A stretch of 64,000 nt of DNA, taken from an uncultured Opitutaceae bacterium. Its GTDB lineage: Bacteria > Verrucomicrobiota > Verrucomicrobiia > Opitutales > Opitutaceae. Both the position numbers and the translations under genes were made by a program. Numbering within the stretch: position 1 is the stretch's first letter; every line of letters begins with the position of its first letter. Below the pieces are notes generated by a model. It searched no databases. It was not told where the DNA came from and worked only from the letters and a program-made list of their open reading frames with translations. Location: NCBI GenBank assembly GCA_903891325.1, contig CAITEC010000029.1:126539-190538 (forward strand). Direction: 5' to 3'. Below are positions 15,036-23,335 of the stretch, piece after piece.

Positions 15036-15110
15036 ACGGGGTCAGGCTCTGAAATCTGTAATTCGAATCGGCGATTCCCCAGAATTACAGATTTCAGAGC
15101 CTGACCCCGT
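15036..15110. repeat. REP-type inverted repeat: perfect 29-bp arms
   Basis: ACGGGGTCAGGCTCTGAAATCTGTAATTC at 15036-15064 and its exact reverse complement at 15082-15110; loop contains nested palindrome GAATCG-G-CGATTC. Confidence 0.95.
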
Positions 15111-15182
15111 GGATGGAGTTGCGAAACGCGGTGGGCCCCAAAAAAGGTGGTTTTACAGATAAATTAGGCTTAACTGGACCCT

Positions 15183-16457
15183 GTGGCAGCGGACTTTACA
15201 GAACTGGTGACCGACATGGCCCGGCGCGCGCGCGCGGCGTCGCTTGTGCTCGCAAACTGCGCGACGGCGGCGAAGAACGACGCCCTGCATCGGCTGGCCG
15301 ACGCGATCGACGCCGCCCACGGGCCCCTGCTCGAGGCGAACCGGCTGGATCTCGACGCCGCGGCGGCCAACGGGCTCGGCGCAGCCCAGGTGGACCGGCT
15401 GGCGCTCAATCCGGCCCGGCTCACCAAGCTGGCCGTGTCTGTCCGGGAGGTCGCCCTTCTGCCCGACCCCGTCGGCGACACCCTGGAGGAGTGGTCCAGG
15501 CCCAATGGGCTGAAGATCCGCAAGGTTCGGGTCCCAATCGGGGTGATCGGCATCATCTACGAGGCCCGCCCCAACGTCACGATCGACTGCGCGATCCTCT
15601 GCCTGAAGTCCGGCAATGCCTGCATCCTTCGCGGCGGCCGGGAGATCTTCAACACGAACACCGCGCTGGCCGCGCTGATCACCGCCGCCCTGGCAGGGGC
15701 CGGGCTGCCCGCAGACTCGGTTCAACTCATCCCGACCACGGACCGGGCCGCGCTCAACACGCTCCTCAAGCTCGACGCCTACATCCACTGCATCATCCCG
15801 CGGGGCGGCGAGAACCTGATCCGGTTTGTCGCGGAGAACAGCACGATCCCGGTCATCAAGCACTACACCGGCGTCTGCTTTGTCTACGTGGACCGGGCGG
15901 CCGATCCGGAGATCGCCGTTAATGTCCTCGTAAATGCCAAGGTCCAGCGCCCCGGGGTGTGCAACGCCGCCGAGCAGTTGCTGGTCCATATTGACGTCGC
16001 CGAGACGCTCCTTCCCTCCCTGGCGAGGGCGCTTGAGGCGAAGGGCGTCCAGCTTCGCTGCGACGCGCGCAGCGCCGTCATCCTGGAACGAAGCGGGATC
16101 CCCCGCATGATCGCCCAGCCGTCCGATTTCACGGCCGAGTTCCTCGACCTCATCCTGGCCGTCCGGGTGGTCGACTCGCTTGAGGAGGCGATCGCGGTCG
16201 TGAACCGCGACGGCTCCGGGCACAGCGACGCCATCATCACCGCCGACCCGGTCGCCGCTCGCCGTTTCCAGGCCGGCGTGGACAGCGCCGTCGTCTTCTG
16301 GAACGCGAGCACCCGCTTCAACGACGGCTTCGAGTTCGGCTTCGGCGCTGAAATCGGGATCAGCACCGACCGGCTTCACGCCCGCGGACCGATGGGCCTG
16401 CCCGAGCTTTGCATCCACAAGTTCCTGGTCGACGGCGACGGGCAGGTGAGGGGGTGA
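15183..16457 (+). CDS. proA: Glutamate-5-semialdehyde dehydrogenase
   Basis: VRVPIGVIGIIYEARPNVTIDCAILCLKSGNACILRGGREIFNTN; NAKVQRPGVCNAAEQLLV; GLPELCIHKFLVDGDGQVRG; GTG start. Confidence 0.95.
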   Translation: MAADFTELVTDMARRARAASLVLANCATAAKNDALHRLADAIDAAHGPLLEANRLDLDAAAANGLGAAQVDRLALNPARLTKLAVSVREVALLPDPVGDTLEEWSRPNGLKIRKVRVPIGVIGIIYEARPNVTIDCAILCLKSGNACILRGGREIFNTNTALAALITAALAGAGLPADSVQLIPTTDRAALNTLLKLDAYIHCIIPRGGENLIRFVAENSTIPVIKHYTGVCFVYVDRAADPEIAVNVLVNAKVQRPGVCNAAEQLLVHIDVAETLLPSLARALEAKGVQLRCDARSAVILERSGIPRMIAQPSDFTAEFLDLILAVRVVDSLEEAIAVVNRDGSGHSDAIITADPVAARRFQAGVDSAVVFWNASTRFNDGFEFGFGAEIGISTDRLHARGPMGLPELCIHKFLVDGDGQVRG

Positions 16458-16513
16458 CGCCCCCAAGAAAGGTTGCATGGAACCGCCGGTCGGCCCAGGT
16501 TACTGACTCCTTC

Positions 16514-17146
16514 ATGAGACCCTTCAACCCCGTGGTTCCGCTCTGTGCAATGGCCGCCGGGCTTTGCGCGTCGGCCGCCTTCGGCCAGTCCGCCCCCGCA
16601 GTCCCGGCCGAGCGGGAGGACCCGACCCCGGCCGCCCTGGCGGCCCACCCCCAGGCCGCGCCGGACGTGGCGCTCACCGCCCCCAAGATAATTTCCTCGG
16701 AAATGGCCGCCCGGCTCAGCGCCGGGCTGCCCGCATTCGCCCCGCCCAAGCCGGGGACCGTCCCGCCGGTCGACGACGGTTCCGACGACGAGAAGCCGAA
16801 GAACGGGATCATCCGGCTTCCCAGCTATATAGTGAACGAGCGCCCGCCGCCGGTCTTCACCAAGCGCGAGATCCTGACCAAGGCCGCGCGCGTGGCCCAG
16901 GTCTACAAGGATCACCCGGGCCTGGACCTCTGGGGCCTGATGCCCCTCTCCTCGCTGAACGCCACCTTTGCCGAGCAGATCTTCGAGGAGGACGAGCGGC
17001 TTCAGAACATCTCGGACATGAGGGACTCCGCCATCACGGTGGGCAGGGGCGGGGACGCGGCCGGCTCCGACAAGCTGAAGGAGGAAACCCGGGGCACGTT
17101 CATGCACGATGTGTGGGGCAGCGGCGACATGGAAGACGGGAAGTAG
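16514..17146 (+). CDS. Secreted hypothetical protein
   Basis: Signal-peptide-like N-terminus (MRPFNPVVPLCAMAAGLCASAAFGQ), low-complexity Pro/Ala stretch. Confidence 0.6.
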   Translation: MRPFNPVVPLCAMAAGLCASAAFGQSAPAVPAEREDPTPAALAAHPQAAPDVALTAPKIISSEMAARLSAGLPAFAPPKPGTVPPVDDGSDDEKPKNGIIRLPSYIVNERPPPVFTKREILTKAARVAQVYKDHPGLDLWGLMPLSSLNATFAEQIFEEDERLQNISDMRDSAITVGRGGDAAGSDKLKEETRGTFMHDVWGSGDMEDGK

Positions 17147-17162
17147 GAAAAACGGGGAAAGG

Positions 17163-18152
17163 GTGCCAACACCTGAATATCTCATTTTGCGGGAAATGCT
17201 CACCCGCGAACCGGAATGGGTCTCGGGCGCGGCGCTGGCCGCCCGGCTCGGCGTAAGCCGGGTGACGGTCTGGCACCACATGGAAAAGCTGCGGGCGCAG
17301 GGCTTTTCCTTCGAGGCGCAGCGCTCGAGGGGCTACCGGATCTCGGGGCGGCCCGAATTGCTCAACGCCTCGCTGGTCGACATCCAGCTGAAGGTCCGGC
17401 CGCGGGGATTTACCTTTGTCCTCCTCGACGAGGTCGACAGCACCAATGACGAGGCGGTCCGCCAGCTTGCCGCGGGGCGCGCCGCCCCCTTTGCCGTCCT
17501 CGCCCGCCGCCAGACGCGCGGCCGCGGCCGCTTCGGCCGCCAGTGGCACAGCGAGGCCAACGGCAACCTCTATGCAAGCTTCGCCTTCCGGCCGGGCGTC
17601 GCGCCGGGCCGAATGCAGACCTTCACCCTGTGGATGGGCGCCAACGTCTGCGAATTGATCGCCAATTTCGCGCGCCTTTCCCCCGGGCTGAAGTGGCCCA
17701 ACGACATCCTCTTCGACGGCCGGAAGGCCGGCGGCATGCTCACCGAGGCGCGCGTGGACGCCGACCAGATCCGCGACCTGGTCTTCGGGCTGGGCCTGAA
17801 CGTGAACAGCCTCCCGGGCGGGTGGCCGGAGGAGCTCGGGCGCAGCGCCGTCTCGCTTCGCGAGGTGGCGGGGGCGCCGCTCGACCTGAATCGCCTGACC
17901 GCCGCGCTTGTCGGCCGGGTGCTTCTGGCGTATTCCCGTTTTGTGGACAACGACCATGTCGAGAATTTCGCCGACCTGTGGAACCGCTACGACGCGCTGA
18001 AGGGGCGCCAGGTGGCCGTGATCGAGGGCGGTCGGCGCCATTCCGGGACGGTCATCGGGGTCGATGACGAGGGCTCGCTGCTGCTCCGCGACGAGCGCGG
18101 CCGGACCCAGCGCTACCGCGCCGGCGAGGTGACGCTGGGAAAAGCCGCCTGA
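17163..18152 (+). CDS. birA: Biotin--[acetyl-CoA-carboxylase] ligase with N-terminal HTH
   Basis: HTH (SGAALAARLGVSRVTVWHHMEKLRAQGFSFEAQRSRGYRI), ligase motif ARRQTRGRGRFGRQWHSEANGNLYASFAFRP, KWPNDIL. Confidence 0.93.
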   Translation: MPTPEYLILREMLTREPEWVSGAALAARLGVSRVTVWHHMEKLRAQGFSFEAQRSRGYRISGRPELLNASLVDIQLKVRPRGFTFVLLDEVDSTNDEAVRQLAAGRAAPFAVLARRQTRGRGRFGRQWHSEANGNLYASFAFRPGVAPGRMQTFTLWMGANVCELIANFARLSPGLKWPNDILFDGRKAGGMLTEARVDADQIRDLVFGLGLNVNSLPGGWPEELGRSAVSLREVAGAPLDLNRLTAALVGRVLLAYSRFVDNDHVENFADLWNRYDALKGRQVAVIEGGRRHSGTVIGVDDEGSLLLRDERGRTQRYRAGEVTLGKAA

Positions 18153-19138
18153 TGCCCGAGCCGACCCCCAGCGCCATCTCCGTTTCGCACCTGGTGAAGA
18201 CGTTCGCCGGCGTCGCCGCCGTCAACGACATCAGCTTTTCGGTCGCCCGCGGGGAAATCATCGGCTTCCTCGGGCCCAACGGCGCGGGCAAGTCGACGAC
18301 GATGCGAATCCTGACCGGCTATCTCCCGGCCACCTCCGGGTCGGTGGCGATCTGCGGCTTCCCGGTGGCGACCCAGCCCGAGGAGATCAAGCGGCGGATC
18401 GGGTACATGCCCGAGAACAACCCCCTGCCCGAGGACATGCGCGTGAGCGAGTACCTCTACTACCGGGGCCGCCTCAAGGAGCTTCCGCGGGCCAAGCTGG
18501 GACCGCGCATCGACGAGGTCCTCGAGGCCTGCGACCTGAAGCGGGTCCGGCACAAGATCATCGGCAGGCTCTCCAAGGGTTATCGCCAGCGCGTCGGGAT
18601 CGCCGAGGCGATCCTGGCCGAGCCGCCGGTCATCATCATGGACGAGCCGACGATCGGCCTGGATCCCCACCAGATCCTGATCGTGCGCGACCTGATCGCG
18701 AGCCTTCGCGGCAGGATGACGGTCATCATCTCCAGCCACATCCTCCCGGAGATCGAGATGACCTGCGACCGGGTCCTGATCATCAACCAGGGGCGGATCG
18801 TCGCCCAGGGAACGCCCGCGGAGCTCCGCGCGGAAATCCTCGGTCGCAACGCCTACACGCTGGAGCTCGCGGGCGACTTTGGCGCGCTTCCCGGGCTGCT
18901 GGCCGGGATCGGTTCCCCGCTGCACGTGGCCTCGCAGGGCGAGCCCGACCCGTCGGGCTTTCGCACCGTCACCCTTGTGACCGACGCGGCCGGGGAGCTG
19001 GGCGAGTCGCTCCTGGGCACCCTCATCGGCGCCGGGTGGAGGGTTCGGGCGATCAGCCGGTCCCATCCGACCCTTGAGGACGTATTCCTGGCCGCCACGC
19101 GGAGGAGTTGGGACGCCGTCGACACCGCGAAGAAATGA
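18152..19138 (+). CDS. ABC transporter ATP-binding protein, GldA-type
   Basis: Walker A GPNGAGKSTTMRIL, signature LSKGYRQRVGIAEAIL, Walker B VIIMDEPTIGLDP. Confidence 0.94.
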   Translation: MPEPTPSAISVSHLVKTFAGVAAVNDISFSVARGEIIGFLGPNGAGKSTTMRILTGYLPATSGSVAICGFPVATQPEEIKRRIGYMPENNPLPEDMRVSEYLYYRGRLKELPRAKLGPRIDEVLEACDLKRVRHKIIGRLSKGYRQRVGIAEAILAEPPVIIMDEPTIGLDPHQILIVRDLIASLRGRMTVIISSHILPEIEMTCDRVLIINQGRIVAQGTPAELRAEILGRNAYTLELAGDFGALPGLLAGIGSPLHVASQGEPDPSGFRTVTLVTDAAGELGESLLGTLIGAGWRVRAISRSHPTLEDVFLAATRRSWDAVDTAKK

Positions 19139-19896
19139 AGCATTTCCTGACCATCCTCAGCCACGAGATCCGCATGCTGCTGGTGAGCCCGGGCACGTAC
19201 GTGGCCGCGGTCGCCTTCCTCGCCGTCATGGGCTTTGAATTCACGCGGATCCTCGACAGCTACAGCCAGGCCCCGCAGGACGCCTCGCCCGCCGGGATGT
19301 TCTTCGCCCAGTTCTGGCTGCCGGTCCTCTTCATGGTGCCGCTGCTCACCATGAAGTGCCTGGCCGACGAGCGGCGGCTCGGCACGATCGAGACCCTGCT
19401 GACGACCCCGGTGACCACCACCGAGGTCGTGCTGGGCAAGTACGGGGCGGCCTACGCCCTTTATGTCGGCCTGTGGGGTTCGACCGCCGGGTTCTTCTTC
19501 ATCCTGCGCAGGTTCTCGAGCGACGCCCGGCTCTTCGACCTGGGCCCGCTCATCGGGGGCTACCTCTTCATCGCCGTCTCCGGGCTGCTCTTTGTCGCCC
19601 TCGGGGTGTTTGCGAGCTCGCTGGCCCGCAACCAGATGGTCGCCGCCATCCTCACCTGCGTCCTGCTCTTCGCGATCCTCTTCGGCGGGCTTTATCTTTC
19701 GACCGCCCCGTGGCTCAAGCCGGAGGCCTTCCAGCCGGTCCGCGAAGCGGTCGCCTACGCGCAGGTGTTCCGCCACTACGAGGACTTCACGCGCGGGGTG
19801 GTGGACATGAGGCAGCTCCTCTTCTACCTGAGCGGCACGGTCCTGGCGCTCATCTTCAGCATCCTGAGCGTCGAGGGGAAGATCCTCCACAGCTAA
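19135..19896 (+). CDS. ABC-2 type permease, GldF-like
   Basis: MKHFLTILSHEIRMLLVSPGTYVAAVAFLAVMG, several TMs, CLADERRLGTIETLLTTPVTTTEVVLGKYGAAY. Confidence 0.88.
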   Translation: MKHFLTILSHEIRMLLVSPGTYVAAVAFLAVMGFEFTRILDSYSQAPQDASPAGMFFAQFWLPVLFMVPLLTMKCLADERRLGTIETLLTTPVTTTEVVLGKYGAAYALYVGLWGSTAGFFFILRRFSSDARLFDLGPLIGGYLFIAVSGLLFVALGVFASSLARNQMVAAILTCVLLFAILFGGLYLSTAPWLKPEAFQPVREAVAYAQVFRHYEDFTRGVVDMRQLLFYLSGTVLALIFSILSVEGKILHS

Positions 19897-19899
19897 GCC

Positions 19900-21399
19900 A
19901 TGGCCGCCCACGACAGCTTCCGCACCACCCGGTGGATCCGCACGGCAAACCTGCTGCTCCAGGCCGCGCTCTTCCTCACGCTGGTGGGTGGGATCAACTA
20001 CATCGCCGGGAACCACGTATGGCGGGACGATCCCTGGCGCTACGACCTGACCCGCTACCGCCGCTATTCGCTCTCGCCGGAGACGCTTGCCTACCTGAAG
20101 GACCTCCAGTCGCCGGTGCGGGTGATCGTGACCGTTGCGGAGAGCTCGGCGGATCCGGAGGTCCGCGGGCTTCTCCGCGAGTACGCCTATGCCGCCGAGG
20201 CGAACCCGGACGGGAACCGGATCTCGGTGGAGTACCTGGACGTCTACCTGAACCGGCGCGAGGCCGACAAGGCGGGCGTGGACCGGGACAACTCGATTGT
20301 CCTCATCTGCGGCGGGCAGCGCCGGACGATACCGATCGGCAGGCTCTTCCTCTACGCCGACGGGGAGCGGACGGCCTTCCAGGGCGAGCAGGCGATCACC
20401 TCCGCGATCCTCAATGTGTCCAGCCCGGAGAGGAAGAAGATCTATTTCCTGGTCGGCCACGGCGAGCTGCGGCCCGACGAGGTCGACCCGGTGAGCGGGC
20501 TGTCGATCGCGAGCAGCGAGCTGGCCCTGCGCAATTACCGGGTCGATACGCTCGACCTGTCGCTGGAGCGCCGGATGCCCCCGGACGCGGCCCTTCTGAT
20601 CGCCGTGTCGCCGAAGAGCCCGTACAAGGCCAAGGAGCAGGAGATGCTCCGGCAGTACCTGGGCGCAGGCGCCGGACGGCTCCTCCTTTTCCTCGCCCCC
20701 CATTACCCGCATCCGGGAATCGGGCTGGAAAACCTTCTCTCGGACTGGGCGGTGACCGTCGACGACGACCTTCTCTGCGAGAGGGGCTCGGCCAACGAGA
20801 CGGAGGACGAGGACCTGATCATCCGCTGCTTTGCGCAGCACCCGGTGACGCAGACCCTCAGCAACGCGAAGGACGGGCTGCGGATCGGCGCAGCCCGGAC
20901 GGTGCGGCCGGACCCGGCCCGCGCCGCCGGCTACGACCTGTCGGCTGTCACCGTCGCGGCCAGCTCGACCTCGGCCTGGGGGGAGGTCAGTTTCGGCTCC
21001 GGCGGCGAGCACTCGTACAGCCCGGCGGTGGACCTGCGCCCGCTTCCGGGGATGGATCCCCCCGGGAGGCTGGGCATCGCGGTGGCCTCCGAGCGGGTCG
21101 CAGCCCGCGACAACCTTCCCTTCAGCGTCCCGGGGGGCCGCCTCCTGGTGGTCGGCACCGGCGACCTGATCTCCAACGCGCGGATCGCCAACGTGGGCGC
21201 GCTCGACTTCCTGCTCGGCGCGGTTTCCTGGGCGGTGAACGGCGACACCCAGCTTGCGATCCCCGTCAGGCCCATTGAGCGGTTCCAGCTTTCCCTCAGC
21301 GCCGGCGAGCTCCACAATCTGCGCTACTCCGTGCTTCTCGCCCTTCCCGGTGCCGCGGCCCTTCTGGGGATCCTCGTCTATTGGACAAGGCGCCGCTGA
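19900..21399 (+). CDS. GldG-like ABC auxiliary protein (ABC_transp_aux type)
   Basis: N-terminal TM, large extracytoplasmic domain (KKIYFLVGHGELRPDE...), C-terminal TM. Confidence 0.8.
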   Translation: MAAHDSFRTTRWIRTANLLLQAALFLTLVGGINYIAGNHVWRDDPWRYDLTRYRRYSLSPETLAYLKDLQSPVRVIVTVAESSADPEVRGLLREYAYAAEANPDGNRISVEYLDVYLNRREADKAGVDRDNSIVLICGGQRRTIPIGRLFLYADGERTAFQGEQAITSAILNVSSPERKKIYFLVGHGELRPDEVDPVSGLSIASSELALRNYRVDTLDLSLERRMPPDAALLIAVSPKSPYKAKEQEMLRQYLGAGAGRLLLFLAPHYPHPGIGLENLLSDWAVTVDDDLLCERGSANETEDEDLIIRCFAQHPVTQTLSNAKDGLRIGAARTVRPDPARAAGYDLSAVTVAASSTSAWGEVSFGSGGEHSYSPAVDLRPLPGMDPPGRLGIAVASERVAARDNLPFSVPGGRLLVVGTGDLISNARIANVGALDFLLGAVSWAVNGDTQLAIPVRPIERFQLSLSAGELHNLRYSVLLALPGAAALLGILVYWTRRR

Positions 21400-21412
21400 A
21401 TCCCCCCAATCC

Positions 21413-23335
21413 ATGCGCACCAAAGTCACCCTTGTCCTGCTCTTCCTGAACGTCGCCCTGTTTTTCTTCATCTTTCACTTCGAGCGGAACTGGAGGACCG
21501 AGAATGTCGCTCTGCAGGTGAGGCACCGGGTGCTCGGCGCCGAGGCGGCCGACATCCGCTCCCTGGACGTCGAAAGCGCGGCTCCCGGCGGGTCCTTCAG
21601 CCTCGTGCGGCGCGGCGCGGCCTGGTTCCTTGTCCGGCCGGTCGCCTGGAGGGCCAACCCGCTGGCGGTGAACCGGATCATCAGCGACCTGCAGTTCCTC
21701 GAAAACCTGACCAGCTTCAGCGTGGGCGACGTCGAGAAAAACGGGCAGTCCCTGGCCGACTACGGCCTGGACCACCCGAGGCTGACGGTGACCTTCACCT
21801 CCGGCGGCGCGGACACGACGGGCGGGGCACCGGTCACCACCACGCTGCGGATCGGCAGCGCGACGAAGTTTGGCCAGCGGCTCTACCTCCTGTCGTCGGG
21901 CGGGGACAGGATCCATGTCGTCGAGCACGGCCTGGCCGAGAGCCTTTCCCTGGCCCCCGACCAGCTTCGCGACGACTCGGTGCTGACGATCCCCGTCTTT
22001 GAGGCCAACTCCCTCAACCTCCAGACCGCGGCGCCGGCCGACCTGCACGTCCGGATCCGCCGCGACGGGACGCGGTGGTCGTTCGAGACCCCCATCCTCG
22101 CCCGCGCCGACAGGACCGCGATCGAGCTTGCGATCGGGGGCCTGGACGCGCTGCGCGTCCGCTCCTTCGTGGGGGCGAATCTCCCGGCGGCGCTTCCGTC
22201 CTCGTCCCCGCTTATGAGCGTGACGATCGAGGGCGACAACCGCCACGAGACGCTGATGGTCGGCCAGCCGGTCGTCCCGGCCCGTCCCGATGAGTATTAC
22301 GCCCAGCTCGAGGGCGGCGACACGCTCTTCACGGTCCGGTTCCCGGCGGAGCTGATGAACCGCCTGCGCAACGCCCAGGAGTCCCTGCGCGACCGCCACG
22401 TGCTTGAGTTCGACCCGCGCTCGGTCACCGGGATCACGCTTTCGGCCCCGAACCAGCCCGAACTCTCCCTGCAGCGCGATGCGCCCGGCGGCAACGGCGC
22501 ACCCGACGAGCCCCACTGGCAGATCGTGCAAAGGGGGGACGGATCCCAGGGTCCGCGCACGCTGGCCGCCGACGCCGGGGCCGTCCAGCGGCTGCTCGAG
22601 CGCCTCGCCCTCCTTGCAGCCGTCCGGTTCCAGAGCGACGCACCCCAGGCGAGCGACCTGGAAAACTGGGGATTCAACCGCCCGGAGCGCGAGGTCGCGC
22701 TCGCCCTTGCCGGGCCCCGAACGGCCGCCGACGGGCAGGGTTCCGCGGGGGGCTCCTCCGTTCTCCTTGAGGTCGGCCTGCCCACCCAGCGCGACAATGT
22801 CGCCTACGCGCGCGTGCCCGGCGCCCCGTCGATCTTCGCTGTGAATCCCGATATCCTGGCCGAGACCCAGGTCGGGGCCGGGGCCTGGCGCGAGCGCCTC
22901 CTTCGCTCGGTGCCCGCCGGGGCCCGGATAACGGGGCTGAAACTCTCCGACCTGCGGGATGGCGCGGTCCTGCTCGACTGGAAGCCCGGGGCGGCGCTTC
23001 CTCCCGACCGGCAGGCCGCCGTGCAGGACGCCCTCGCGGCGATCCGAACCCTCCGCGCGCGGCGATTCCTGCAGGATGGCTTCGCTCCCGCGGCCCGGAT
23101 CGACGGCCAGGAGCATCCCTGGCGGTACCGCCTGGACGCGACCATTTCCCTTCCGGGCGGAGCCACCGTCCAGACCGGGGACAGCAGCCTTTGGATCGCC
23201 GAGCGGACCGGCGGCGCGGAGCAGGCCGCCGGATCCCGCGAGTTCAACGCGGTCTTCCTGGTGGAGCAGCCGCTGCTCGACGCGCTGTGGACGCTGACCT
23301 ACGGCGGGCACGCGCCTCCCCCGCCATCCCCATGA
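21413..23335 (+). CDS. DUF4340-like envelope protein
   Basis: N-terminal TM MRTKVTLVLLFLNVALFFFIFHFE, then VRRGAAWFLVRPVAWRANPLAVNRIISDLQFLENL typical of DUF4340 proteins; position directly after gldG-like gene. Confidence 0.75.
   Translation: MRTKVTLVLLFLNVALFFFIFHFERNWRTENVALQVRHRVLGAEAADIRSLDVESAAPGGSFSLVRRGAAWFLVRPVAWRANPLAVNRIISDLQFLENLTSFSVGDVEKNGQSLADYGLDHPRLTVTFTSGGADTTGGAPVTTTLRIGSATKFGQRLYLLSSGGDRIHVVEHGLAESLSLAPDQLRDDSVLTIPVFEANSLNLQTAAPADLHVRIRRDGTRWSFETPILARADRTAIELAIGGLDALRVRSFVGANLPAALPSSSPLMSVTIEGDNRHETLMVGQPVVPARPDEYYAQLEGGDTLFTVRFPAELMNRLRNAQESLRDRHVLEFDPRSVTGITLSAPNQPELSLQRDAPGGNGAPDEPHWQIVQRGDGSQGPRTLAADAGAVQRLLERLALLAAVRFQSDAPQASDLENWGFNRPEREVALALAGPRTAADGQGSAGGSSVLLEVGLPTQRDNVAYARVPGAPSIFAVNPDILAETQVGAGAWRERLLRSVPAGARITGLKLSDLRDGAVLLDWKPGAALPPDRQAAVQDALAAIRTLRARRFLQDGFAPAARIDGQEHPWRYRLDATISLPGGATVQTGDSSLWIAERTGGAEQAAGSREFNAVFLVEQPLLDALWTLTYGGHAPPPPSP

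Noticed and set aside
15036-15110. 29-bp inverted repeat as an ordinary rho-independent terminator of gltD
   Set aside because: Stem is far longer than typical and lacks a following U-tract; REP-type element fits better, though it might still affect termination.
18152-21399. Complete gliding-motility (Gld/T9SS) locus
   Set aside because: Only GldA/F/G-like components are present; no gldB/H/I/J/K/L/M/N or sprA-like genes in the window.
18853-21471. 872-aa antisense ORF opposite the ABC/GldG genes (and similar ones at 2994-4757, 21296-23311, 54583-57126)
   Set aside because: GC-driven open shadow frames with no recognisable domains; sense genes are well supported.
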